From the IMG/VR virus record IMGVR_UViG_3300049845_000151, positions 1-21,895 of that record: a DNA stretch of 21,895 nt. One strand, 5' to 3'. The notes below the pieces were generated by a model. It ran no database searches. It was not told the DNA's origin and saw only the letters and a program-made list of their open reading frames with translations. A program made the position numbers and the translations under genes. Every line of letters begins with the position of its first letter. Position 1 is the stretch's first letter. Positions 5,468-10,891 of this stretch are shown piece after piece. Source of the stretch: a virus.

Positions 5468-5476
5468 TGTGGATAA
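5468..5476 (-). promoter_or_regulatory. DnaA-box-like 9-mer, copy 3
   Basis: TGTGGATAA, exact, lies 38 bases upstream of the -10 hexamer of the 5519 gene. The stretch 5406-5467 before it shows no gene or clear element. Confidence 0.45.
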
Positions 5477-5481
5477 ACATT

Positions 5482-5511
5482 TTGTATGCATAACCAAACG
5501 TATGGTAGAAT
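5482..5511 (+). promoter_or_regulatory. Promoter of the 5519 gene (leaderless)
   Basis: TTGTAT (5482-5487), 18-base spacer, then extended -10 TATGGTAGAAT with hexamer TAGAAT at 5506-5511. The ATG at 5519 lies exactly 7 bases after the hexamer, where transcription should start, so the mRNA is predicted to be leaderless. Confidence 0.65.
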
Positions 5512-5518
5512 ATACGAG

Positions 5519-5776
5519 ATGAAGAAGTTGTCGTTTACAAACCAACTATTTGATACAGATTCCTTACGGGTGAGGAACAATCGAGATGACCTCATTCGAC
5601 AAATCGTGGAAGCAACGAGTGGCGAGGATGCGAAGAAGTTAGCAAAGAGGATTGCTCTTGCAGCTAACACCCTCGGGTGGAGTGATATGGACTTACACGC
5701 ACTTCTCAGGAAACGAGGACAGGTTCGCAACTTCACGGCATTCGTTAAGTGGTCTATAAAAATTAAGAAGAAATAG
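5519..5776 (+). CDS. Small conserved-looking protein, first gene of an accessory operon
   Basis: The product has 85 residues. An earlier in-frame ATG at 5486 lies upstream of the -10 and would not be transcribed, so 5519 is preferred. The sequence contains RDDLIRQIVEATSGEDAKKL, AKRIALAANTLGW and DLHALLRKRGQVRNFTAFVK with a basic end, a pattern I associate from memory with short uncharacterised proteins of Patescibacteria. It looks fully helical with a C-terminal basic patch; nucleic-acid binding is possible. It may be a host-derived gene. Function is unknown. Confidence 0.6.
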   Translation: MKKLSFTNQLFDTDSLRVRNNRDDLIRQIVEATSGEDAKKLAKRIALAANTLGWSDMDLHALLRKRGQVRNFTAFVKWSIKIKKK

Positions 5777-5777
5777 T

Positions 5778-5933
5778 ATGTTTGAAACACTCCTCGGGTT
5801 GGTCATGATATACACATGGGTTCACTCCGTCATCATCGTGGCGATGAACGTGAAGGGAGCTACGCAGTATGAGAAGGTCGTCCTCATCCTTGCCCTTACC
5901 GGATTCATCCTCTACCTCTTTGGAACGTTATGA
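5778..5933 (+). CDS. Small two-helix membrane protein
   Basis: The ATG at 5778 lies one base after the previous stop and opens 51 codons. Two hydrophobic segments (TLLGLVMIYTWVHSVIIVAM and VVLILALTGFILYLFGTL) flank a short polar loop (NVKGATQYEK). The stop overlaps the next start (ATGA-type overlap at 5930). The function is unknown. Confidence 0.5.
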   Translation: MFETLLGLVMIYTWVHSVIIVAMNVKGATQYEKVVLILALTGFILYLFGTL

Positions 5934-6064
5934 TAACCGTCATCAATTGGTTCCTTTCGTTTTTTGGAATTGAGCTAGTAAAGAAAACAACAAAGATTTG
6001 CCGAAAGCACTTCTTTGACCCTCGACCTTTTACCTGTGACATTTGTAATTCATTCAGACCTTAA
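5930..6064 (+). CDS. Small CxxC protein of unknown function
   Basis: A 44-residue frame starts inside the previous stop. The N-terminus is hydrophobic (MITVINWFLSFFGIELV), followed by a basic stretch with one Cys (TKICRKHFF) and then FTCDICNSFRP, a CxxC pair. With only three cysteines plus His it could be a partial metal site. No family is recognised. Confidence 0.4.
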   Translation: MITVINWFLSFFGIELVKKTTKICRKHFFDPRPFTCDICNSFRP

Positions 6065-6065
6065 C

Positions 6066-6155
6066 ATGATAACCGTCACCGCAACTGTCGCCGTAACCGC
6101 CCTCAATTGGGCTACGACCTTCCATCAATTATCAGATGTAATGTGCAGTATATGA
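6066..6155 (+). CDS. Possible 29-residue peptide
   Basis: An ATG directly after the preceding stop opens 29 codons (MITVTATVAVTALNW, then ATTFHQLSDVMCSI), ending in an ATGA overlap with the next gene. The first codons and an AATTGG word resemble those of the 5930 gene, suggesting local duplication. It may be a coupling frame rather than a functional peptide. Confidence 0.3.
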   Translation: MITVTATVAVTALNWATTFHQLSDVMCSI

Positions 6156-6460
6156 ACACCCCCGCAAATGAGTGGCGTGAAGTTGCGAACGAGATAGGAC
6201 TTGCGACATACGGTGGAGTATCGTTTGAAGCCAACCCTGAATACATAGAGAAAATAAGCAAAATTATTAACAACCTCCTCACCACCCACTCCGCTCACCT
6301 TGTAGAGAGGATTGAGAAATTAAAAGTTGCTGAAAAAGATTTCTTTTTAAGAGGAGATTCTAAATCAACATACGAACACGCAGGTAGAAAGTTCTACAAC
6401 CAAGCCCTCGACCAAGCCATAGACATTATCAAGGACAAGAGCGATAAGCAAGAAGTATGA
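6152..6460 (+). CDS. Unknown helical protein
   Basis: The ATG at 6152, overlapping the preceding TGA, gives 102 residues; an upstream in-frame ATG at 6107 is less likely because it lies within the preceding frame. The protein is helical and charged (YIEKISKIINNLLTTHSAHL, AGRKFYNQALDQAIDIIKDK). No motif is recognised. It ends in another ATGA overlap, part of a translationally coupled run from 5778 to 6913. Confidence 0.55.
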   Translation: MNTPANEWREVANEIGLATYGGVSFEANPEYIEKISKIINNLLTTHSAHLVERIEKLKVAEKDFFLRGDSKSTYEHAGRKFYNQALDQAIDIIKDKSDKQEV

Positions 6461-6666
6461 CCCCACACCTAGAAAAAGCACTGGATATGGAACTCACCGC
6501 CGAGTATATACGAGGATTCATAGACGGGCAGAGAGATGAGAGAAAGAAGATTATTAAAGAATTAAATGAAACGTATCTTGATACAACTTCCGGCAAACCT
6601 AACTTCATACAGGGACAAGGTAGATGGCTCAGCGACCTTGACCTTCGCCACAAGGGAACTCGCTGA
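6457..6666 (+). CDS. Unknown small protein
   Basis: The product has 69 residues, starting in an ATGA overlap. EYIRGFIDGQRDERKKIIKE resembles a short helical motif seen in various small phage proteins. The last 101 bases are shared in another frame with the following gene, an unusually long overlap, so the C-terminus of this one or the N-terminus of the next is under double constraint. Function is unknown. Confidence 0.45.
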   Translation: MTPHLEKALDMELTAEYIRGFIDGQRDERKKIIKELNETYLDTTSGKPNFIQGQGRWLSDLDLRHKGTR

Positions 6667-6913
6667 CAACGAGATTATCACCCTTCGGCAGTACCGGATG
6701 AAAGAGGGATGGTTACTCTTTAAGGAAAACGCCTTCACCGAGGACGATGTGCCGCACGAAGACGCTCCCATTGAAGGCAAGTCACACTCCCAGCGACTCT
6801 ACAACGTCCTCTTCAAACTGTGGGCAAAGGACAAACCGATGGAGGACTTTGAATCGTGGAGGAGGATTCAAATGGAGAAGATTATTTCACATATCAAAAC
6901 TAAGCTCGATTAA
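6566..6913 (+). CDS. Unknown phage protein with helical C-terminal domain
   Basis: The product has 115 residues. An N-terminal half with beta character (GSATLTFATRELADNEIITL, then GWLLFKENAF) is followed by an acidic linker and a helical C-terminal segment (SHSQRLYNVLFKLWAKDKP, then WRRIQMEKIISHIKTKLD). The C-terminal pattern S-RLR/N-LF-LW is common in small phage proteins of unknown function. A later start would avoid the overlap with the 6457 gene, but no good candidate is seen before residue 44. Confidence 0.55.
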   Translation: MKRILIQLPANLTSYRDKVDGSATLTFATRELADNEIITLRQYRMKEGWLLFKENAFTEDDVPHEDAPIEGKSHSQRLYNVLFKLWAKDKPMEDFESWRRIQMEKIISHIKTKLD

Positions 6914-6939
6914 AACGGTAGGATAGTGGTATATACGAC

Positions 6940-6950
6940 TATGCTATAAT
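6940..6950 (+). promoter_or_regulatory. Promoter of the zinc-finger/HNH cluster (leaderless)
   Basis: TATGCTATAAT carries a perfect TATAAT (6945-6950) and TG extension. The ATG at 6958 is 7 bases after the hexamer, the same spacing as at 5511/5519, predicting a leaderless transcript. Confidence 0.7.
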
Positions 6951-6957
6951 GAGCCTT

Positions 6958-7119
6958 ATGACAGCACACGCAAAGAACCAGGGGCATTCTAAGGCTCACA
7001 GAAGGTGCCTGGAATGTGAGACTAGGTTCGGGTGGAGCAAGATGTTTTGGAAGCGAAAGTTCTGCTCTCCAAAATGCAAGGCAAGGTTCTTTTACAAGAG
7101 ATTGAAGGAACGAAACTAG
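6958..7119 (+). CDS. Small zinc-finger protein
   Basis: A 53-residue frame begins at the predicted transcript start. It holds CLEC and, 19 residues on, CSPKC (pattern C-x2-C ... C-x3-C), enough for one zinc site, embedded in a very basic sequence (KRKFCSPKCKARFFYKRLKE). It is likely a nucleic-acid-binding protein. It lies one base before the HNH endonuclease gene, itself rich in CxxC pairs, suggesting a co-acting or regulatory protein. Confidence 0.6.
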   Translation: MTAHAKNQGHSKAHRRCLECETRFGWSKMFWKRKFCSPKCKARFFYKRLKERN

Positions 7120-7120
7120 T

Positions 7121-7666
7121 ATGGGCAGACCGTTTAAGGGAGAACCACTAAAGGGTGCTTACAAGCCATGCCGGTATTGCGGTGTTGTAATTTACAGAAG
7201 TCCGTCACAGGCAAAACAAAAAACCTTTTTTCACATGAAATGCTTGGTAGGAAGTGCATTTAATTTTCCGTGCTATGTTTGTAAAAAACCCGTATACACA
7301 CAACCGGCGCAGGTAAAACAACGATGCCGTTCAACATGCTCACTGTTATGTAGAAGAAAATTATCCAGACAAAGGGCAGAGGAACGAAGGAAAAAATTAG
7401 GTTACACCAAACACCAACTAGACAGACTTGCTCGGTACTCACCGGAGGCAGATAAGTGGCGCAAGAAAGTTTTTGAAAGAGATAACTGGACATGCCAATT
7501 TTGTGGAGTACGAGGTGGAAGGTTGGAGGCAGACCACATAAAACCTTGGGCATATTTTGAAGAATTAAGATTTTCAGTCACAAACGGGAGAACGCTTTGC
7601 CGACCATGTCATGACACAACCAAAATGTCGGCTCAAAAAATGAAAGAAGTATATGGCAAAAGTTAA
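7121..7666 (+). CDS. HNH endonuclease with N-terminal zinc-finger region
   Basis: The product has 181 residues. The N-terminal half carries CRYC (17-20), CYVC (51-54) and further cysteines at 41, 69, 73 and 77, likely zinc-binding. The C-terminal half (about 110-167) is a canonical HNH domain: CQFCG (125-129), LEADHIKPW with the DH pair at 138-139, NGRTLC with Asn155, and CRPCHDTTK with His164. It may be a homing-type nuclease, an HNH that assists packaging, or one that works with the NinG-like neighbour, whose gene it overlaps by 14 bases. It is far from the terminase, so the accessory recombination or homing role seems more likely. Confidence 0.8.
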   Translation: MGRPFKGEPLKGAYKPCRYCGVVIYRSPSQAKQKTFFHMKCLVGSAFNFPCYVCKKPVYTQPAQVKQRCRSTCSLLCRRKLSRQRAEERRKKLGYTKHQLDRLARYSPEADKWRKKVFERDNWTCQFCGVRGGRLEADHIKPWAYFEELRFSVTNGRTLCRPCHDTTKMSAQKMKEVYGKS

Positions 7667-8066
7667 GACGCAAGCACAACTAAAGAAAAATCTAGATAAG
7701 ATTTTTTCTGAATATGTAAGACGGTCAAGCGCAGATGAATACGGAAACGTAAGGTGTTACACCTGCAGTCAAAAAAAACATTGGAAGGAAATGCACGCCG
7801 GTCACTATGTTTCACGCCAATACCTTGCCACGCGGTGGGATACAAGGAACGTGAAAAGCCAATGTGCAGGATGCAATCTTTTTGGAAACGGTAGGCCTCT
7901 CGACTTTGAGGAACGGCTCAAATCGGAGTATGGGAATGACCTTGTGGAGAAGATGAAAGCATCGAGGCACCAGATGATGAAGGTAGACCGACAGTGGTAT
8001 CAACAGGAAATCAACAGATACACCGAATTGCTCAAGGACAATACGAATGGTAACATTTCATTATGA
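7653..8066 (+). CDS. ninG: NinG-like recombination protein
   Basis: The product has 137 residues. It opens with a helical segment (LKKNLDKIFSEYVRRSSAD), then CYTC (35-38), the AGHYVSR motif with His48 and His51, RNVKSQCAGCN (Cys71, Cys74) and a helical tail. That order, CxxC, AGH-x-SR, N-x-x-x-QC-x-C-N, is the signature of lambda NinG/Rap, a phage HNH-fold protein that resolves recombination intermediates. The length is shorter than lambda NinG, as in many phages. It overlaps the HNH gene and is followed by an ATGA-overlapping small gene. Function in recombination is inferred from the family. Confidence 0.75.
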   Translation: MAKVKTQAQLKKNLDKIFSEYVRRSSADEYGNVRCYTCSQKKHWKEMHAGHYVSRQYLATRWDTRNVKSQCAGCNLFGNGRPLDFEERLKSEYGNDLVEKMKASRHQMMKVDRQWYQQEINRYTELLKDNTNGNISL

Positions 8067-8236
8067 AAATACAGATACGATGCGAATGCCACAACGAAGG
8101 GCACACGATTGACCTCAAGAACATCAGCGTCAAGGACGCAGGGAGGATTCTCTACGCGAACCGGAAGAAGATGAACTCCCCTGAGCACATGAAACGTATT
8201 AGTAAGTTGGGTGTAGAGGCTAGAAAGAAACTTTGA
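8063..8236 (+). CDS. Small basic protein of unknown function
   Basis: A 57-residue frame starts in an ATGA overlap with the NinG-like gene. A CEC pair plus two His (IRCECHNEGHTIDL) sits near the N-terminus, and the C-terminus is basic (MKRISKLGVEARKKL), like small helix-turn-helix tails that bind nucleic acid. No family assignment is possible. Confidence 0.45.
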   Translation: MKIQIRCECHNEGHTIDLKNISVKDAGRILYANRKKMNSPEHMKRISKLGVEARKKL

Positions 8237-8610
8237 ACCAAGAGCAGTACATTTTGAAACTTGAAGACAAGCTGGAAAAGAAAACAGCAGCACTTACCCA
8301 TGAGTTGAAGATAAAGGCAGAACTCCATACAAAGATAAAGAACATGGAGCGGTGCTTCACGGTCAATCCGTCAGACAAATGGTATCTCATTTACCTCATG
8401 CAAGAATTGGCTACCATTGAACGTCAGTACGAAGACCAGAAAACTATCATCTCGCAGTACCAGGAGCATTTCAATAAGTATGGGAAGTTCTACCAGGAAA
8501 TCTTGGAGAAACAGCGAATCCTCGATAGACTGATAGCAGAACAAGGAGGACACCATGAAGACCCTTTACGAGAACGGGAAGGGACTCATGATTTACATCC
8601 CTCCCACTGA
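8233..8610 (+). CDS. Coiled-coil protein of unknown function
   Basis: A TTG start overlapping the previous stop gives 125 residues. Residues 2-40 and 60-105 are strongly charged heptad-like helices (YILKLEDKLEKKTAALTHEL, then LATIERQYEDQKTIISQYQE). The last 18 codons overlap the next gene, which has a strong Shine-Dalgarno of its own. No domain is recognised. Confidence 0.5.
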   Translation: MNQEQYILKLEDKLEKKTAALTHELKIKAELHTKIKNMERCFTVNPSDKWYLIYLMQELATIERQYEDQKTIISQYQEHFNKYGKFYQEILEKQRILDRLIAEQGGHHEDPLREREGTHDLHPSH

Positions 8611-8734
8611 AGCAGAGTTCGCACTACAACTTGTTGAGTTCATCCTCGAAAGGATTGAGGAGCGCGGTGGCAACACCGAGCAATATGAGAAAATCATTGA
8701 CCGCATCACTTTTGATAGGAGTCCAACACAATGA
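8555..8734 (+). CDS. Small acidic protein with a strong ribosome-binding site
   Basis: A 59-residue frame begins 6-7 bases after AAGGAGGA, one of the few clear Shine-Dalgarno sequences in the window. The protein (LMIYIPPTEAEFALQLVEF, then ILERIEERGGNTEQYEKIID) is acidic and helical. It overlaps the upstream gene by 56 bases and the downstream one by 4 (ATGA). Function is unknown. Confidence 0.55.
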   Translation: MKTLYENGKGLMIYIPPTEAEFALQLVEFILERIEERGGNTEQYEKIIDRITFDRSPTQ

Positions 8735-8847
8735 AATGCTACCACTGCGGCAGAACCCTTGGCACAGAGTACATCTATCGCCATGGACATCTTTTTTGCA
8801 GATTACTCTGCGTGAAGAAATGGGAAGCCTACAATCCGGTTTCCTAA
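8731..8847 (+). CDS. Zinc-ribbon micro-protein
   Basis: A 38-residue frame in an ATGA overlap carries CYHCG near the start and HLFCRLLC later, a C-x2-C ... C-x3-C arrangement that could hold one zinc. It is the last gene before the terminator at 8851. It resembles the short zinc-finger frame at 6958 in its cysteine spacing (C-x2-C then C-x3-C). Confidence 0.5.
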   Translation: MKCYHCGRTLGTEYIYRHGHLFCRLLCVKKWEAYNPVS

Positions 8848-8850
8848 GAC

Positions 8851-8880
8851 GAGGCGGCTATTCACAAGATAGCCGTCTTT
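8851..8880 (+). terminator. Terminator closing the HNH/NinG operon
   Basis: GAGGCGGCTAT (8851-8861) pairs with ATAGCCGTCTT (8869-8879), 11 pairs including two G-U, loop TCACAAG, ending in a short T-run. Confidence 0.7.
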
Positions 8881-8881
8881 C

Positions 8882-8891
8882 ATGGTATGAT
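8882..8891 (+). promoter_or_regulatory. Extended -10 promoter of the second RNA unit
   Basis: ATGGTATGAT has hexamer TATGAT (8886-8891) with a TG extension, immediately after the terminator. The following TTCTAGTGGTG (8891-8901) is identical to 4998-5008. Confidence 0.5.
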
Positions 8892-8899
8892 TCTAGTGG

Positions 8900-9029
8900 T
8901 GCCCGTCACTGGATAACGTGTTCTCCGCCCTGTACAACTTTCAAACTTAAACAATACGAGAACTCCTAGGCATAATAGCCGACCCCCACACCAGGGAACA
9001 TCAGAAGGGTTCGATTCCCTTCGCGGGCA
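8900..9029 (+). other. tRNA-like element with canonical T-arm and acceptor stem
   Basis: The 3' part is a canonical tRNA end: T-stem AAGGG (9005-9009), loop TTCGATT, CCCTT (9017-9021), then acceptor strand CGCGGGC (9022-9028) and an A, with no encoded CCA. The matching 5' acceptor strand GCCCGTC (8901-8907, six of seven paired) lies about 100 bases upstream instead of the usual 40-50. A weak D-arm (GGA/TCC) and an anticodon-like stem (CCCTG/CAGGG) enclosing 59 bases can be drawn, but U8, the D-loop GG and a good U33 are absent. Options: a tRNA with an insertion, a tRNA mimic, or a tRNA 3' end carried as a phage attachment site. Confidence 0.4.
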
Positions 9030-9106
9030 ATAAAAGAGGAACTCATACGTCATTATAGGTATGGGCATTCCTTAATGGATTGAACCCATCGAATATATAT
9101 CGAAGC

Positions 9107-9131
9107 AACCACGCTATAACGGCGTGGTTTT
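9107..9131 (+). terminator. Terminator of the second RNA unit
   Basis: AACCACGC (9107-9114) pairs with GCGTGGTT (9122-9129), loop TATAACG, followed by TTTT. The core is nearly identical to that at 5109-5124. Confidence 0.8.
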
Positions 9132-9146
9132 GCGGTATTAGGGAGG

Positions 9147-9155
9147 TGTGGATAA
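9147..9155 (-). promoter_or_regulatory. DnaA-box-like 9-mer, copy 4
   Basis: TGTGGATAA, exact, lies between the terminator at 9107-9131 and the -35 of the next promoter, 35 bases before the -10 hexamer. Confidence 0.45.
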
Positions 9156-9158
9156 CTC

Positions 9159-9187
9159 TTGCATTCTGTCCGTGAGTATGCTAAGAT
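9159..9187 (+). promoter_or_regulatory. Promoter of the 9225 operon, with a leader hairpin
   Basis: TTGCAT (9159-9164), 17-base spacer, extended -10 TATGCTAAGAT with hexamer TAAGAT at 9182-9187. The predicted leader begins with a hairpin GTGAGGG/CCCTCGC (9194-9200 with 9210-9216, loop AGATAACCA) before the ATG at 9225. Confidence 0.65.
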
Positions 9188-9224
9188 AGAGGTGTGAGGG
9201 AGATAACCACCCTCGCAAATAACT

Positions 9225-9578
9225 ATGAATTACACATTAACTTACGGACGCACCGAGTCGAACAATATCTTCGACCTCGTTGACAACGGAGTAGTTGGAG
9301 ACGAAGTGAAGGTGCAACGCTCATACAAGAGCGATGCATGGGACACCTACCGCGTCACCGATGTAGTGCGTGACCCAGAAGGACACGCATACAAGCAGGA
9401 GCGAGTTGAGATAAGTGCGCTCATCGTGAAGAAGGACGGCACATTCGGTAGCAAGACGCTGAAGGTTCGCACAGTCCTCAACTGGAAGACGCTCAACATT
9501 CAGGTCGAGACACGGGTATACATGAAAGCGAAGTATCTCACACAGGGCACAAGGGAACTTATTGGAACAGTAGCATAA
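9225..9578 (+). CDS. Unknown beta-rich protein
   Basis: The product has 117 residues, first in a promoter-led operon. It is rich in alternating hydrophobic residues (VGDEVKVQRSYKSDAWDTYR, then KTLKVRTVLNWKTLNIQVET) and has no cysteines. The start lacks a Shine-Dalgarno and follows the leader hairpin by a few A/T-rich bases (AATAACTATG); similar TAACTATG words precede the next two genes. No family is recognised. Confidence 0.6.
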   Translation: MNYTLTYGRTESNNIFDLVDNGVVGDEVKVQRSYKSDAWDTYRVTDVVRDPEGHAYKQERVEISALIVKKDGTFGSKTLKVRTVLNWKTLNIQVETRVYMKAKYLTQGTRELIGTVA

Positions 9579-9583
9579 TAACT

Positions 9584-9787
9584 ATGAGTTACACACCAAG
9601 AGATGCGAAGTGGGAGTGGGAGGGCATGATAGACCACGCCCTCAGAACACGGGACATTGAAGAGGCATACATCATTCGGGACGAGTTCGCTCGAATGGGA
9701 GATGAGGAACAGACGGAGTACTGGCACAACCTCGCAAACAAGTGGGACAAAGAAGATTGGGCACACGATAACAGCATCAACAACTAA
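9584..9787 (+). CDS. Small acidic protein of unknown function
   Basis: The product has 67 residues with many Trp, Asp and Glu (RDAKWEWEGMIDHALRTRDI, then IRDEFARMGDEEQTEYWHNL). It is probably an all-helical protein. Its overall acidity might suggest a nucleic-acid mimic, but that is speculation. Spaced 5 bases from the preceding stop and 2 from the next start. Confidence 0.55.
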   Translation: MSYTPRDAKWEWEGMIDHALRTRDIEEAYIIRDEFARMGDEEQTEYWHNLANKWDKEDWAHDNSINN

Positions 9788-9789
9788 CT

Positions 9790-10107
9790 ATGACCTTACA
9801 CGATGCAGAACTGCTCATGCACCAACTCATGGAGAAGCACGGAGTCGTTGGCGTGACATTTCGTTGGAGGAAGCGATTGAAGCGATGGGGAGCACTGGGT
9901 TCATACCACCACCAGAAGAAGACCATCTCACTGCAACCGAACTTCGTTGAGTTGAACTCAGATGAAGCAGTGACCGAGGTCATGCTACACGAAATCGCTC
10001 ACGCGCTCACACCGAACCACAGGCACAACAAGTATTGGAAGGCAAAGGCAGTTGAGATTGGATGCAAACCAGACAAGACGTTTAGAGGAGAACTTAAATA
10101 CAACTAA
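9790..10107 (+). CDS. SprT-like zinc metalloprotein
   Basis: The product has 105 residues. VMLHEIAHALTPNHRHNKYW carries HExxH (67-71) with a third His a few residues on (77 or 79), followed by KAKAVEIGC, the layout of SprT/Spartan-type metallopeptidase domains (in bacteria SprT, in eukaryotes DNA-protein crosslink proteases). The N-terminus (FRWRKRLKRWGALGSYHHQK, then TISLQPNFVE) matches the usual strand arrangement before the zinc helix. There is no C-terminal zinc ribbon, so it is a minimal version. Phage copies are common; a role in protein removal from DNA is inferred at best. Confidence 0.75.
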   Translation: MTLHDAELLMHQLMEKHGVVGVTFRWRKRLKRWGALGSYHHQKKTISLQPNFVELNSDEAVTEVMLHEIAHALTPNHRHNKYWKAKAVEIGCKPDKTFRGELKYN

Positions 10108-10108
10108 C

Positions 10109-10399
10109 ATGGAATACAGATTCAAATACGAGATAGTCGATGAGGATGGTGCGGTGTATGAATCAGGCTCAACCTACATCATCCCCGAGAGCATTAACCA
10201 GTTCGGAGAGTGTGAGTCAGTAGACATGGAGGTTGCAAGTTCGCTCCGCCACTTTCCCAAACACCTACGAAGGTTGGAACAAATACTCGAAGGCCAGCAG
10301 TTAGAAGATGAGGATGATGACAACCTCTGCGGCAAGGCACACAACAACGGAAGCGAAGAAGATTGTTTGGAGTGTGGAGTAATCCGAGCAGGTATATGA
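10109..10399 (+). CDS. Unknown acidic protein with C-terminal cysteine cluster
   Basis: The ATG at 10109, one base after the previous stop, gives 96 residues (an in-frame ATG at 10052 lies in the upstream gene). The N-terminal part is beta-like (YRFKYEIVDEDGAVYESGST), the middle a helix (SSLRHFPKHLRRLEQILEGQ), then a run of acids and a possible metal site (NLCGKAH, DCLECG). It ends in an ATGA overlap. No family is recognised. Confidence 0.55.
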   Translation: MEYRFKYEIVDEDGAVYESGSTYIIPESINQFGECESVDMEVASSLRHFPKHLRRLEQILEGQQLEDEDDDNLCGKAHNNGSEEDCLECGVIRAGI

Positions 10400-10593
10400 A
10401 AAACGCGGAAAGAATTGTTCAGTTCTACCACGAACTCCCCTACGGGCAGAGTGACTGGCACTACGGAACAGTCATCAGCGAAACCAAATCATTTGTCGTG
10501 GTGAAGGCGAACCACCCCATACTCGACAAAGAGAGAGGAACGGTTGAGTATCACACGCTAAAAAAGCACAGGAGAAACATTAAAGAATTGTAA
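10396..10593 (+). CDS. Unknown small protein
   Basis: The product has 65 residues, starting in the ATGA overlap. WHYGTVISETKSFVVVKANH followed by a basic tail (YHTLKKHRRNIKEL) suggests a small SH3-like beta barrel that could bind nucleic acid, but this is only a fold impression. No cysteines or catalytic motif. Confidence 0.5.
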   Translation: MKNAERIVQFYHELPYGQSDWHYGTVISETKSFVVVKANHPILDKERGTVEYHTLKKHRRNIKEL

Positions 10594-10594
10594 T

Positions 10595-10891
10595 ATGAAA
10601 GAAGAAGCCAGAGAAGCGTGGAAGGCAGGTTACGCCGCAGGTCTCAAACGAGGACAGGAGGGAGAGAAGTTTCCTCAAGGAGTCGATTGGCACATCATTG
10701 GAACTGAATGCGATTGCCAACACGAAGTGCTTCCTGTTGCAGACAATGCTGGCGAAGACATCAACCTCTACGAGGAGATGAAATACCTCCGTGAGGTTAC
10801 ATACAAAGACAAGTGCGAAGGATGCGGAAAGTGGGTGAAGATATTTTATGAGGACGGTAACATGGCAAGCAAAAAACATGAAAGCATATGA
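10595..10891 (+). CDS. Unknown protein with paired cysteine motifs
   Basis: The product has 98 residues. The N-terminal helix (EAWKAGYAAGLKRGQEGEKF) is of a type common in small phage proteins. Two metal-site-like clusters follow: ECDCQHE and KCEGCGKWVK, the latter a zinc-ribbon half. It starts one base after the preceding stop; the last 14 bases overlap the next gene. Function is unknown. Confidence 0.5.
   Translation: MKEEAREAWKAGYAAGLKRGQEGEKFPQGVDWHIIGTECDCQHEVLPVADNAGEDINLYEEMKYLREVTYKDKCEGCGKWVKIFYEDGNMASKKHESI

Larger units (their letters stand above)
8899..9131 (+). ncRNA. Candidate structured RNA transcription unit
   Basis: This gap of about 375 bases (8848-9224) has no gene. It contains an extended -10, a tRNA-like element (8900-9029), several helices (GTTCTC 8920-8925 with GAGAAC 8958-8963; CCCTG 8928-8932 with CAGGG 8992-8996; ATGGG 9061-9065 with CCCAT 9085-9089) and a terminator. 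The first two helices interlock and would form a pseudoknot. Promoter-proximal sequence and terminator core match the pseudoknot RNA unit at 5006-5130, so the two units look related in their control signals, though their bodies differ. Confidence 0.45.

Noticed and set aside
8631-8969. Open frame of 112 codons crossing 8848-8969
   Set aside because: It runs out of frame through two supported small genes, then through a terminator and promoter, and its protein sequence looks random and low-complexity.
8899-9029. A complete tmRNA
   Set aside because: Length is far below known tmRNAs, there is no clear tag frame ending in Ala-Ala before a stop and no G-U pair at the alanine identity position. 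Kept only as an alternative for the tRNA-like element.
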